A stretch of DNA of 32,786 nucleotides from Clostridia bacterium (GTDB lineage Bacteria > Bacillota > Clostridia > HGM11327), in NCBI GenBank assembly GCA_017935525.1, contig JAGBHJ010000009.1, forward strand, positions 1 to 32,786. The letters run 5' to 3'. A program made the position numbers and the translations under genes. Positions 7,750 to 14,714 of the stretch are shown here, in pieces (within the stretch, counting starts at the first letter, position 1; every line of letters starts with the position of its first letter). Below the pieces are notes generated by a model. The model ran no database searches. It was not told where the DNA came from and saw nothing but the letters and a program-made list of their open reading frames with translations.

Positions 7750-8193
7750 GTGAAGCAGCATGAATTAAAGCCCGTTAAGGGCGCTTTGGCTAAGGCTACA
7801 AAGCGTAGAGGCCGTGGTACAGCTACCGGTCAGGGTAAGACAGGCGGTAGAGGTGAGAACGGTCAGTGGTCCAGAAGCGGCGGCGGCGTAAGAATCGGTT
7901 TTGAAGGCGGTCAGATGCCTCTCGTAAGACGTTTGCCTAAGCGTGGCTTCCACAATCATTTCGAAATCACTTACACAGAAGTAAACGTTGAGCGTTTTGA
8001 AATTTTTGAGGACGGCACAGTTGTAACACCTGAATTGCTTTTGGAAAACGGCATCATCAGAAAGCTCAATGACGGAGTTAAGGTTCTCGGCAGAGGCGAG
8101 CTCACAAAGAAGCTTACAGTAAAGGCTAACAAGTTCACAGACGGTGCAGTATCTAAGATAGAAGCGGTAGGTGGAAAGACAGAGGTGCTCTGA
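7750..8193 (+). CDS. rplO: 50S ribosomal protein L15
   Basis: L15 (147 aa) is a late assembly protein with a long glycine- and arginine-rich extension reaching into 23S rRNA. That extension is plain at residues 18-60 (KRRGRGTATGQGKTGGRGEN and GGVRIGFEGGQMPLVRRLPK). It starts at GTG with CGGAGG upstream. The TGA overlaps the secY ATG by one base, coupling it to secY. Confidence 0.97.
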   Translation: MKQHELKPVKGALAKATKRRGRGTATGQGKTGGRGENGQWSRSGGGVRIGFEGGQMPLVRRLPKRGFHNHFEITYTEVNVERFEIFEDGTVVTPELLLENGIIRKLNDGVKVLGRGELTKKLTVKANKFTDGAVSKIEAVGGKTEVL

Positions 8194-9455
8194 TGCTTGA
8201 GACATTCAAAAATGCGTGGAAAGTAGTTGAGATCAGAAAAAAACTGTTGTTCACTCTTTTGATAGTGGCAATATTCAGAATCGGTTGCTGTATCCCTGTT
8301 CCCGGTGTCGACATGACTAAGGTGGCAGAGGTAGTAAACGGTAACTCTTTCTTCGGTTTGTTCAACGTACTTACCGGCGGTGCATTCGAAAGATATGCAA
8401 TTTTCGGTTTGGGTATCAGCCCTAACATTAATGCTTCAATCATTATTCAGCTCTTAACAATGGTCATCCCTGCTCTTGAGCGTTACTCCAAGGAGGGCGA
8501 AGAGGGTAGAAAGAAGATCGCAAAAATTACAAGATTTGCTACATTGGGTATTGCCCTGCTGATGTCAGTAGGCTTTACAGTAGGTATGAGAGCAACTATC
8601 GACAACAGCTTCCTTACTTATTTCTTTGTAGTTCTCACATTGACAGCAGGTGCAATGCTTACAATGTGGTTGGGTGAGCAGATCACAGAGAGCGGTATCG
8701 GCAACGGTATCTCAATGCTCATCTTTGCAGGTATCGTATCACAGATCGTACCTTCCTTTGCTGCACTGATCAGAACTGTTGTTGCAGGCAGCATGGGTTG
8801 GTGGTGGCTCCCGGTTATCGTGGTTGGCGTAGTGTTCATATTTGCGGCTATCGTATTTATGGACAAGGGCGAAAGAAAGATCGCTGTAAACTATGCTCAG
8901 AGAGTGGTTGGTCGTAAGGTGTACGGCGGACAGAGCACTCATATTCCTATGAAGCTCAACCCGTCAGGCGTATTGCCCATCATCTTTGCGATGTCAATCG
9001 TAATGCTCCCCCAGATGATCGGTTCATGGTTCCCCAAGAGCGGATTTACAAGCTTTGTTGGTAGATTCTTCTCCAGCACATCCTTGCTCCACATTGTGAT
9101 CTATGCGTTGCTTGTAATTTTCTTTGCTTTCTTCTATACGACGATGACGTTCAATCCTATTGAGGTTTCCAAGAACCTCAAGGAAAACGGCGGCTTTGTA
9201 CTGGGTATTCGTCCCGGTAAGCTTACGTCTGATTATTTGGCAAAGATTCTCAACAGATTGACTCTGGCAGGTTCTATTTTCCTTGCACTGTTGGCGATAC
9301 TCCCTAACATTTTGGGCGCGTTCGTTCCTGTGTTGAGCGGAATTGCAATCGGCGGATCTTCCACGATCATTCTTGTAAACGTAGCACTTGAGACTGCATC
9401 GCAGCTCGAATCCATGATGCTCATGCGTCATTACAAGGGATTCCTCAAGGCGTAA
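8193..9455 (+). CDS. secY: Protein translocase subunit SecY
   Basis: SecY (420 aa) is the ten-helix channel of the Sec translocon in the cytoplasmic membrane. The sequence opens MLETFKNAWKVVEIRKKLL, then the first helix and the plug segment with PGVD. The highly conserved cytosolic loop GERKIAVNYAQRVVGRKVYG (about residues 226-245) and the FNPIEVSKNLKENGGFV loop with GIRPG are present. It is translationally coupled to rplO. Its partner SecE is encoded at 23212 in this same window. Confidence 0.98.
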   Translation: MLETFKNAWKVVEIRKKLLFTLLIVAIFRIGCCIPVPGVDMTKVAEVVNGNSFFGLFNVLTGGAFERYAIFGLGISPNINASIIIQLLTMVIPALERYSKEGEEGRKKIAKITRFATLGIALLMSVGFTVGMRATIDNSFLTYFFVVLTLTAGAMLTMWLGEQITESGIGNGISMLIFAGIVSQIVPSFAALIRTVVAGSMGWWWLPVIVVGVVFIFAAIVFMDKGERKIAVNYAQRVVGRKVYGGQSTHIPMKLNPSGVLPIIFAMSIVMLPQMIGSWFPKSGFTSFVGRFFSSTSLLHIVIYALLVIFFAFFYTTMTFNPIEVSKNLKENGGFVLGIRPGKLTSDYLAKILNRLTLAGSIFLALLAILPNILGAFVPVLSGIAIGGSSTIILVNVALETASQLESMMLMRHYKGFLKA

Positions 9456-9470
9456 AAAGAAGGTAGCACG

Positions 9471-10229
9471 TTGATAATCATAAAAAATTTATCTGAAATT
9501 GAGTTGATGCGAAAGTCCGGAGAGCTTCTGGCAGAGGTACTTCTTCTGCTGGAGGACGCTGTAAAGCCCGGCGTGTCAACGGCAGATCTGGATAATTTAG
9601 CTGAAAAGTTTATAACGGGACACGGTGCATATCCCACATTTAAGGGATATGCGGGTTTCCCGGCAGCTATATGTGCATCGGTAAACGAGGAGCTGCTCCA
9701 CGGTATCCCTTCCAAAAGAAAGATACTCAGAGAGGGCGACATAATCTCCATCGATGCGGGTGTTAACTACAAGGGACTTAACACCGACGCCGCAAGGACC
9801 TTTGCGGTGGGCAAGATATCCGAGGATGCTGAAAGAATTATACAGGTAACGGAGGAGTCGTTCTTCAGGGGCTTGCCCCATGCCTTGGTGGGAAACCGTC
9901 TTTACGACATTTCCGCAAGGATAGGACAACACATTGAGCGAAACGGTTTTAAGGTAGTTACGGATTACGTTGGTCACGGTGTGGGCAGAGAGCTCCACGA
10001 AGACCCAAGCATTCCAAACTACGGCAAGCCGGGCACGGGCATAAGGCTCAGAGCCGGCATGACATTGGCCGTTGAGCCCATGGTAACTACCAGAAGTCAT
10101 CAGGTAAAGGTGCTTGACGACGGCTGGACGGTGGTTGCCAGGGACGGCTTGTACTCAGCACACTATGAGAACACCATCCTTCTGACAGAGGAAGGACCGG
10201 AAATACTCACTCTTAAGGAAAAGTCATGA
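9471..10229 (+). CDS. map: Methionine aminopeptidase, type I
   Basis: This enzyme (252 aa) removes the initiator methionine from new proteins in the cytoplasm. All five metal ligands of the pita-bread fold are visible: D95, D106, H169, E202 and E233. H77 in LLHGIP matches the substrate-contact histidine. It lacks the N-terminal SEC-C zinc extension of type Ic forms. The start is TTG at 9471 with AAGG upstream. It follows secY directly; adk, often found here, is missing. The end overlaps the next gene as ATGA. Confidence 0.96.
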   Translation: MIIIKNLSEIELMRKSGELLAEVLLLLEDAVKPGVSTADLDNLAEKFITGHGAYPTFKGYAGFPAAICASVNEELLHGIPSKRKILREGDIISIDAGVNYKGLNTDAARTFAVGKISEDAERIIQVTEESFFRGLPHALVGNRLYDISARIGQHIERNGFKVVTDYVGHGVGRELHEDPSIPNYGKPGTGIRLRAGMTLAVEPMVTTRSHQVKVLDDGWTVVARDGLYSAHYENTILLTEEGPEILTLKEKS

Positions 10230-10513
10230 GCTTTGCAGTGGGTGATGTGGTAATGTCCACAGCCGGCCACGACCGCGGCACATTGCTGGCGGTGGTCAGG
10301 GTTGAGGACGGATATGTGTGGGTGGCTGATGGGCAAACCAGAAGGCTTGATGCTCCAAAAAGAAAAAATCCCGGGCACTTGAGCAGCGTGGGCAGATTTG
10401 ACGAGGACGTCAGTTCTCAGCTGCTGCAAAGGTGCGGCGAGTTTGAGGTCAAACGCGGTACGGGCGATGCCGGTCTGCGGAAAAGACTGAAGGCGTTCAC
10501 AATTGAATTCTAA
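10226..10513 (+). CDS. KOW-domain RNA-binding protein, L14e-like
   Basis: This is a small basic protein (95 aa). Residues 4-35 (AVGDVVMSTAGHDRGTLLAV and the VEDGYVWVADGQTRRLDAPK continuation) form a KOW-type beta barrel of the kind annotated in Firmicutes as a KOW or L14e-like protein between map and infA. A short C-terminal region holds further charged residues. It overlaps the map stop by 4 nt and precedes infA by 19 nt, which suggests a role in ribosome function or assembly. The exact function is not known to me. Confidence 0.8.
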   Translation: MSFAVGDVVMSTAGHDRGTLLAVVRVEDGYVWVADGQTRRLDAPKRKNPGHLSSVGRFDEDVSSQLLQRCGEFEVKRGTGDAGLRKRLKAFTIEF

Positions 10514-10532
10514 AAAATGAGAGGTAATTTTC

Positions 10533-10751
10533 GTGAGTAAGAACGATGTAGTTGAGTTGGAAGGTGTAGTGCTGGAGGCATTGCCGAACTTCACTTTTAA
10601 GGTGCAGCTGGAAAACGGACACAAGGTTACAGCCTATGTTTCCGGTAAGATGAGAAGCAATTTCATCAGAATAGTTTCCGGTGACAGAGTTACGGTGGAG
10701 CTTTCACTCTACGATCTGAATTTGGGTAGAATCACAAGAAGAGGTAACTGA
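10533..10751 (+). CDS. infA: Translation initiation factor IF-1
   Basis: IF-1 (72 aa) is an OB-fold factor that occupies the 30S A site during initiation. The blocks VVELEGVVLEALPNFTFKVQ, then LENGHKVTAYVSGKMR, and SGDRVTVELSLYDLNLGRIT cover the whole family length. It starts at GTG with GAGAGGT upstream. It is followed by an 80-nt gap that contains an unusual rpmJ leader. Confidence 0.97.
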   Translation: MSKNDVVELEGVVLEALPNFTFKVQLENGHKVTAYVSGKMRSNFIRIVSGDRVTVELSLYDLNLGRITRRGN

Positions 10752-10790
10752 TGTCGGTAACGGCTCAGTAAGATTTATAAATTGTCGGAA

Positions 10791-10834
10791 AGGAGTGGAC
10801 CTTGCACTCGGTGTAAGATCCCAATAAGAACATG
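10791..10834 (+). promoter_or_regulatory. Hairpin-spaced ribosome binding site of rpmJ
   Basis: AGGAG is at 10791-10795 but the rpmJ ATG is at 10832, 36 nt away, far beyond normal spacing. The gap holds a hairpin: GGACCTTGCAC (10797-10807) pairs with GTGTAAGATCC (10811-10821) across a TCG loop, with one G-T wobble and one C-A mismatch. If the 25-nt hairpin is looped out, effective spacing drops to 11 nt. No other Shine-Dalgarno or in-frame start is available, because an in-frame TAA lies at 10814. The pairing is seen; the function is inferred. Confidence 0.6.
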
Positions 10835-10948
10835 AAAGTAAGACCTTCTGTAAAGAAGATGTGTGACAAGTGCAAGATAATCAGACGTAACGGCAAGGTT
10901 ATGGTCGTATGCTCTGAATCTCCTAAGCACAAGCAGAGACAGGGCTGA
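10832..10948 (+). CDS. rpmJ: 50S ribosomal protein L36
   Basis: L36 (38 aa) is the smallest ribosomal protein and helps organise 23S rRNA near the factor-binding region. The reading is MKVRPSVKKMCDKCKIIRRN, then GKVMVVCSESPKHKQRQG. Zinc ligands C11, C14, C27 and H33 are present, so it is the C+ form. It has one residue more than the usual 37, within the CSES turn. Location between infA and rpsM is standard. Its Shine-Dalgarno lies 36 nt away behind a hairpin. Confidence 0.95.
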   Translation: MKVRPSVKKMCDKCKIIRRNGKVMVVCSESPKHKQRQG

Positions 10949-10950
10949 TA

Positions 10951-10967
10951 AATAGCACCACGCTATT
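10951..10967 (+). other. Small intercistronic hairpin after rpmJ
   Basis: AATAGC (10951-10956) and GCTATT (10962-10967) form a perfect 6-bp stem with loop ACCAC, starting 2 nt after the rpmJ stop. No T-run follows, so it is not a terminator. It could be an mRNA stability or processing element in the 71-nt rpmJ-rpsM gap. Confidence 0.4.
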
Positions 10968-11019
10968 ACAGCAACAAAACAAAGAACAGTAAATTTTTTA
11001 ATTATACGGAGGTAGAAGA

Positions 11020-11391
11020 ATGGCGCGTATATCCGGTGTTGACCTTCCCAAGGAAAAAAGAGTTGAGATAGGGTTAACGTATATTTATGGTATCGGCAAG
11101 GCAACTTCTGACGAGATCTTGAAGACGACTGGTATTGACCCGGACAAGAGAGTAAAGGATCTTTCGGATGACGAAGTAGCAGTATTGAGAAACTACATTG
11201 AACACAACCTGCAGGTAGAAGGTGACCTCAAGAGACAGATCGCTCTTAACATTAAGAGACTCGTTGAGATCGGCTGCTACAGAGGTCAGAGACACAGAAG
11301 ATCTCTCCCCTGCAGAGGACAGAGAACCAAGACCAACGCTCGTACGAGAAAGGGTCCCAAGGTAACTCGTGTTAAGTCTAAGAAGAAGTAA
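11020..11391 (+). CDS. rpsM: 30S ribosomal protein S13
   Basis: S13 (123 aa) joins the 30S head to the 50S subunit and contacts P-site tRNA. The N-terminal ARISGVDLPKEKRVEIGLTY and IYGIGKATSDEIL (helix-two-turn-helix) and the basic end CYRGQRHRRSLPCRGQRTKT with NARTRKGP are diagnostic. ACGGAGG precedes the ATG. It opens the alpha-operon segment. Confidence 0.97.
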   Translation: MARISGVDLPKEKRVEIGLTYIYGIGKATSDEILKTTGIDPDKRVKDLSDDEVAVLRNYIEHNLQVEGDLKRQIALNIKRLVEIGCYRGQRHRRSLPCRGQRTKTNARTRKGPKVTRVKSKKK

Positions 11392-11409
11392 TAAAGGAGG
11401 GCATTGACA

Positions 11410-11802
11410 ATGGCTAAGACAGCTAAGAAGACAACAAGAAGAGTTGAAAAGAAGAACATTGAAAAAGGTGCTGCACATATTACTTCCACATTTAACAATA
11501 CGATTGTAACGATCACAGATGTACAGGGTAATGCGATATCATGGGCAAGCGCAGGCGGCCTTGGATTCAAGGGCTCCAAGAAGAGCACACCGTTTGCAGC
11601 TCAGATGGCAGCAGAAACAGCTGCTAAGGCAGCAATGGAGCACGGACTCAAGACAGTAGAAGTATTCGTAAAGGGTCCCGGCTCAGGTAGAGAATCGGCA
11701 ATCCGTTCTTTGCAGGCAACAGGCTTGGAAGTAACACTCATCAAGGATGTAACTCCCATTCCTCACAATGGCTGCAGACCGCCGAAGCGTAGAAGAGTTT
11801 GA
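11410..11802 (+). CDS. rpsK: 30S ribosomal protein S11
   Basis: S11 (130 aa) forms part of the platform and contacts mRNA upstream of the P site. GAAHITSTFNNTIVTITDVQ with GNAISWASAGG, then KGPGSGRESAIRSLQATGLE and the end HNGCRPPKRRRV are classic. I chose ATG 11410 over an in-frame TTG at 11404, because AAGGAGG (11395-11401) is 8 nt from the ATG but only 2 nt from the TTG. Confidence 0.97.
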   Translation: MAKTAKKTTRRVEKKNIEKGAAHITSTFNNTIVTITDVQGNAISWASAGGLGFKGSKKSTPFAAQMAAETAAKAAMEHGLKTVEVFVKGPGSGRESAIRSLQATGLEVTLIKDVTPIPHNGCRPPKRRRV

Positions 11803-11816
11803 TGGAGGTATAGAAA

Positions 11817-12443
11817 ATGGCTAGATATACAGATTCACAGTGCAGATTGTGCAGAAGAGAAGGACAGAAGCTTTTCCTCAAGGGTGACAGATGTTACTCT
11901 GACAAGTGCTCCTTCGCTAAGAGACCTGCAGCTCCCGGACAGCACGGCGCAACGGCTAAGAAGACAAACAGCAACTACGGCGTACAGCTCAGAGAAAAGC
12001 AGAAGGTTAGACGTATCTACGGTGTGCTTGAGGGCCAGTATGCAAGATGCTTTGCTATGGCTGAAAAGATGCCCGGCATGGCTGGTGAGAACTTCCTCTC
12101 TTTGCTTGAGAGAAGACTCGACAACGTAGTATTCAGAATGGGCTTTGCTAATTCCAGAAATCAGGCAAGACAGCTTGTGAACCATGGCCACTTTATGGTT
12201 AACGGTCACAAGGTTGACATACCGTCATATATTATCGAAGCAGGCGATACAGTATCAGTTCGTGAACGCAGCGCAAACGGTGCATTCTTCACAAGCATCA
12301 AGGAAGGCGCTAAGAAGACAACTCCTGCATGGGTTGCAGTTGATTATGAAAAGCTCGAGGGTAAGGTTGTTACTCTGCCCAAGAGAGAAGATATTGACTT
12401 TGATGTTCAAGAGAACCTTATCGTTGAGTGGTATTCTAAGTAA
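11817..12443 (+). CDS. rpsD: 30S ribosomal protein S4 (zinc form)
   Basis: S4 (208 aa) nucleates 30S assembly and lines the mRNA entry. The N-terminus has four cysteines (C9, C12, C26, C31), the zinc-binding C+ variant. The S4 RNA-binding domain is at about residues 97-160 (LERRLDNVVFRMGFANSRNQ, then ARQLVNHGHFMVNG). Location inside the alpha operon is typical of many Clostridia, whereas Bacillus has it elsewhere. The 14-nt gap upstream leaves no room for an S4 leader. Confidence 0.97.
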   Translation: MARYTDSQCRLCRREGQKLFLKGDRCYSDKCSFAKRPAAPGQHGATAKKTNSNYGVQLREKQKVRRIYGVLEGQYARCFAMAEKMPGMAGENFLSLLERRLDNVVFRMGFANSRNQARQLVNHGHFMVNGHKVDIPSYIIEAGDTVSVRERSANGAFFTSIKEGAKKTTPAWVAVDYEKLEGKVVTLPKREDIDFDVQENLIVEWYSK

Positions 12444-12488
12444 TTTTGATGCCGCTTGACAGAGTTATTTAGACAAGGAGGGTGTATT

Positions 12489-13430
12489 ATGTTAGAATCA
12501 GAAAAACCGAGAATAGAAATTGTTGAGCATAAGCCGGAAGAAAACTACATGAAATTTGTGGTTGAACCCTTGGAGAAGGGATTTGGAACGACCCTTGGTA
12601 ATGCTTTGAGAAGAGTAATGCTTTGGTACGTACCCGGTGCAGCCGTAAAAAACATCAAGATCGATGGTATTATGCACGAGTTTTCTACGATTCGCGGTGT
12701 AAAGGAAGATGTTGTTGACATTATACTGAACCTTAAAACTCTTGCGATAAAGATGACTGAAGAGGGTCCCAAGACAATGCGTATAAACGCTAAGGGTCCC
12801 TGCACGGTTACAGCCGCTGACATTGAGGCAGACATTGATGTTGAGATCGTAAACAAGGATCTTCACATTGCAACACTTAACGAGGACGCTGACCTTTACA
12901 TGGAAATGACAGTGGACAAGGGCAGAGGCTTTGTTGTTGCAGAGAAGAACAAGGAAGACATCATCGGTCTTATCCCGATTGATGCAGTTTACTCTCCTAT
13001 CACAAAGGTCAACTTCTATGTTGAGGACACTCGTGTTGGTAACGTTACAGACTACGACAAGCTTACGCTTGAGGTTTGGACAAACGGTGCTATCGAGCCT
13101 CAGGAGGCTGTAAGCTATTCTGCAAAGGTTCTTTGCGAATATTTGGGATTATTTGTTAATTTGACGGACACAAACGAGACGTTCGAGGTCGTTAAGGTAG
13201 AAAATGAGGTCGCTCCCAACAAGATGGCCGATATGCCTATCGAGGAGCTTGAGCTGTCAGTTCGTTCGTACAATTGTTTGAAGCGTGCAAATATCAACAC
13301 CATCGGTGAGCTTATGCTCAAGACAGAGGACGAGATGATTAAGGTTCGTAACCTTGGCAAGAAGTCCCTGGACGAGGTAACACAGAAGCTCCTCAGCCTT
13401 GGTATTGCACTGAGAAAATCCGAGGAATAA
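12489..13430 (+). CDS. rpoA: DNA-directed RNA polymerase subunit alpha
   Basis: Alpha (313 aa) dimerises to scaffold RNA polymerase assembly. The N-terminal domain shows FVVEPLEKGFGTTLGNALRR (about residues 24-43). The C-terminal domain (about 245-310) shows ELSVRSYNCLKRANINTIGE and VRNLGKKSLDEV, the helices that bind UP elements and activators. I chose ATG 12489 because AAGGAGGG lies 6-7 nt upstream; an in-frame TTG at 12456 has no such site. rpsD-rpoA-rplQ is the standard order. Confidence 0.98.
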   Translation: MLESEKPRIEIVEHKPEENYMKFVVEPLEKGFGTTLGNALRRVMLWYVPGAAVKNIKIDGIMHEFSTIRGVKEDVVDIILNLKTLAIKMTEEGPKTMRINAKGPCTVTAADIEADIDVEIVNKDLHIATLNEDADLYMEMTVDKGRGFVVAEKNKEDIIGLIPIDAVYSPITKVNFYVEDTRVGNVTDYDKLTLEVWTNGAIEPQEAVSYSAKVLCEYLGLFVNLTDTNETFEVVKVENEVAPNKMADMPIEELELSVRSYNCLKRANINTIGELMLKTEDEMIKVRNLGKKSLDEVTQKLLSLGIALRKSEE

Positions 13431-13460
13431 ATCCTCTAATAAAAAGTTTAATATCGTTGA

Positions 13461-13505
13461 AAGGAGAGGCTTTTCAAGTTAATTGAATAAGCGACTTTAA
13501 TTGTG
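13461..13505 (+). promoter_or_regulatory. Hairpin-spaced ribosome binding site of rplQ
   Basis: AAGGAG (13461-13466) is 36 nt from the rplQ GTG start at 13503. Between them GCTTTTCAA (13469-13477) pairs with TTGAA (13483-13487) and AAGC (13489-13492), leaving one bulged T and a 5-nt loop GTTAA. Looping out 13469-13492 leaves 12 nt of spacing. An in-frame TAA at 13488 means no earlier start exists. This repeats the rpmJ design with an unrelated stem sequence, so it is likely selected structure. The pairing is seen; the function is inferred. Confidence 0.55.
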
Positions 13506-14012
13506 GGTACAAGAAAGTTAGGCAGAAACAGCAGTCAGAGACGCGCTATGCTCAGAGGTCTTGCAACAGATCTTCTTTGGTACGGCAGAATTACTACAAC
13601 AGAAGCTCGTGCTAAGGAGCTCAGAGGCATAGTTGATTCTCTCTTGACATTGGCTATTAACAATTACGACAAGACTGTTAAGGTTACAAAGAACGTTAAG
13701 GGTGAGGACGGCGTAGTTACAGCGGTAGAGTTCGAGAACGATGCTCCCGAAAAGCTCAACGCAAGAAGAAAGATCATGTCTTATGTTTACGACAAGAAGG
13801 CAGAGAAGAATGATGGCGAAACAAGAGTTGAGTACGCTGAGAGAACAAAGGACGCTAAGCATCCCCTCGTAGAGAAGATGTTCAGAGAGTACGGTCCTAA
13901 GTACAGAGCGCGCAACGAAGAAAAGAATTGCGCAGGCGGCTACACAAGGATCATCAAGATGGGACCCAGACGTGGCGACAACGCTGAAGAGGTTATCATC
14001 GAGTTGGTTTAA
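13503..14012 (+). CDS. rplQ: 50S ribosomal protein L17 (long form)
   Basis: L17 (169 aa) lies near the tunnel exit. The N-terminal block GTRKLGRNSSQRRAMLRGLA and TTEARAKELRGIVDSL and the C-terminal GGYTRIIKMGPRRGDNAEEV with IIELV are canonical. The protein is about 45 residues longer than the usual 112-125, with extra charged sequence between about residues 55 and 115 (VTKNVKGEDGVVTAVEFEND and KKAEKNDGETRVEYAERTK). It starts at GTG, distant from its Shine-Dalgarno. It ends the ribosomal super-cluster. Confidence 0.96.
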   Translation: MGTRKLGRNSSQRRAMLRGLATDLLWYGRITTTEARAKELRGIVDSLLTLAINNYDKTVKVTKNVKGEDGVVTAVEFENDAPEKLNARRKIMSYVYDKKAEKNDGETRVEYAERTKDAKHPLVEKMFREYGPKYRARNEEKNCAGGYTRIIKMGPRRGDNAEEVIIELV

Positions 14013-14054
14013 TACCGTATAATGGCAGGGCGTTTTCCCCTGTGTAAAAGAAAT

Positions 14055-14092
14055 AAAGCCGACCTGTGGTTTTGATCATGGGTCGGCTTTTG
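14055..14092 (+). terminator. Intrinsic terminator after rplQ
   Basis: AAAGCCGACC (14055-14064) pairs perfectly with GGTCGGCTTT (14081-14090), a 10-bp stem followed by T. It lies 43 nt past the rplQ stop, as expected for the end of the S10-spc-alpha transcript. The T-run is short because it overlaps the stem. Confidence 0.8.
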
Positions 14093-14178
14093 TAATATGT
14101 ACCTGTGCTGACAAAGGGGGCAGGAAGAAGACGTTTATTTGCTTGATTACATTTTTTCAGCCATATCATATTTTTCTA

Positions 14179-14207
14179 TTGACTTTTGACAAAAAATATG
14201 ATAAACT
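14179..14207 (+). promoter_or_regulatory. Likely sigma-A promoter for nrdR
   Basis: TTGACT (14179-14184), 17-nt spacer, TAAACT (14202-14207). The region is AT-rich. A second TTGACA at 14186 has no good -10 partner. I see no paired NrdR-box palindromes here. About 37 nt separate the -10 from the nrdR start. Confidence 0.45.
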
Positions 14208-14243
14208 TTAGACAGAACAATACTACACAAAAGGAGATACATT

Positions 14244-14714
14244 ATGAAATGCCCATATTGCTCAACACCTGACACAAGAGTGGTTGACAGCCGTGCGGAT
14301 GAGAACGATCTTTCCATCAAAAGGCGCAGGATCTGCCCTAACTGTCAGAAGAAGTTTACAACCTACGAATATATAGAGCGCCCTACCATCTACGTGGTAA
14401 AGAAGGATGGCAGGAGAGAGCTTTTTGACCCCGACAAGATCAAGCGCGGATTGATAAAGGCTTGCGAAAAGCGCCCCGTTGCCATTGAGGAGATCGACAG
14501 GGTAGTCAACAAGATAAAGGACAGCGTTGAATCCTCTATGGAAAAGGAGATCGCATCCACCAAGATCGGTGAGTACATCATGCAGGAGCTTAAGATACTG
14601 GATGACATCGCCCACGTAAGATTTGCTTCCGTATACAGACAGTTTAAGGACATCAACGGCTTTTTGGATGAGATCAACAACTACGTCAAGCTGCAGGAAG
14701 AGCATAACAAATGA
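14244..14714 (+). CDS. nrdR: Transcriptional repressor NrdR
   Basis: NrdR (156 aa) represses ribonucleotide reductase genes according to ATP/dATP binding. The N-terminal zinc ribbon is complete: CPYC (3-6) and CPNC (about 31-34), with the RRRICPNCQKKFTTYE core. The ATP-cone follows from about residue 49 (YVVKKDGRRELFDPDKIKRG, then LIKACEKRP). The protein is the family length. AAGGAG precedes the ATG. It overlaps the next gene as ATGA, so the two are one transcript. No RNR gene lies in the window, so its targets are elsewhere. Confidence 0.96.
   Translation: MKCPYCSTPDTRVVDSRADENDLSIKRRRICPNCQKKFTTYEYIERPTIYVVKKDGRRELFDPDKIKRGLIKACEKRPVAIEEIDRVVNKIKDSVESSMEKEIASTKIGEYIMQELKILDDIAHVRFASVYRQFKDINGFLDEINNYVKLQEEHNK

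Noticed and set aside
12456..12490. TTGACA at 12456 as a promoter for rpoA
   Set aside because: The only -10-like match (TATTAT, 12485) is 23 nt away, too far, and AAGGAGGG of rpoA lies in between. It is a chance match inside the operon.
14093..14243. NrdR boxes upstream of nrdR
   Set aside because: No pair of 16-bp NrdR-type palindromes is visible.
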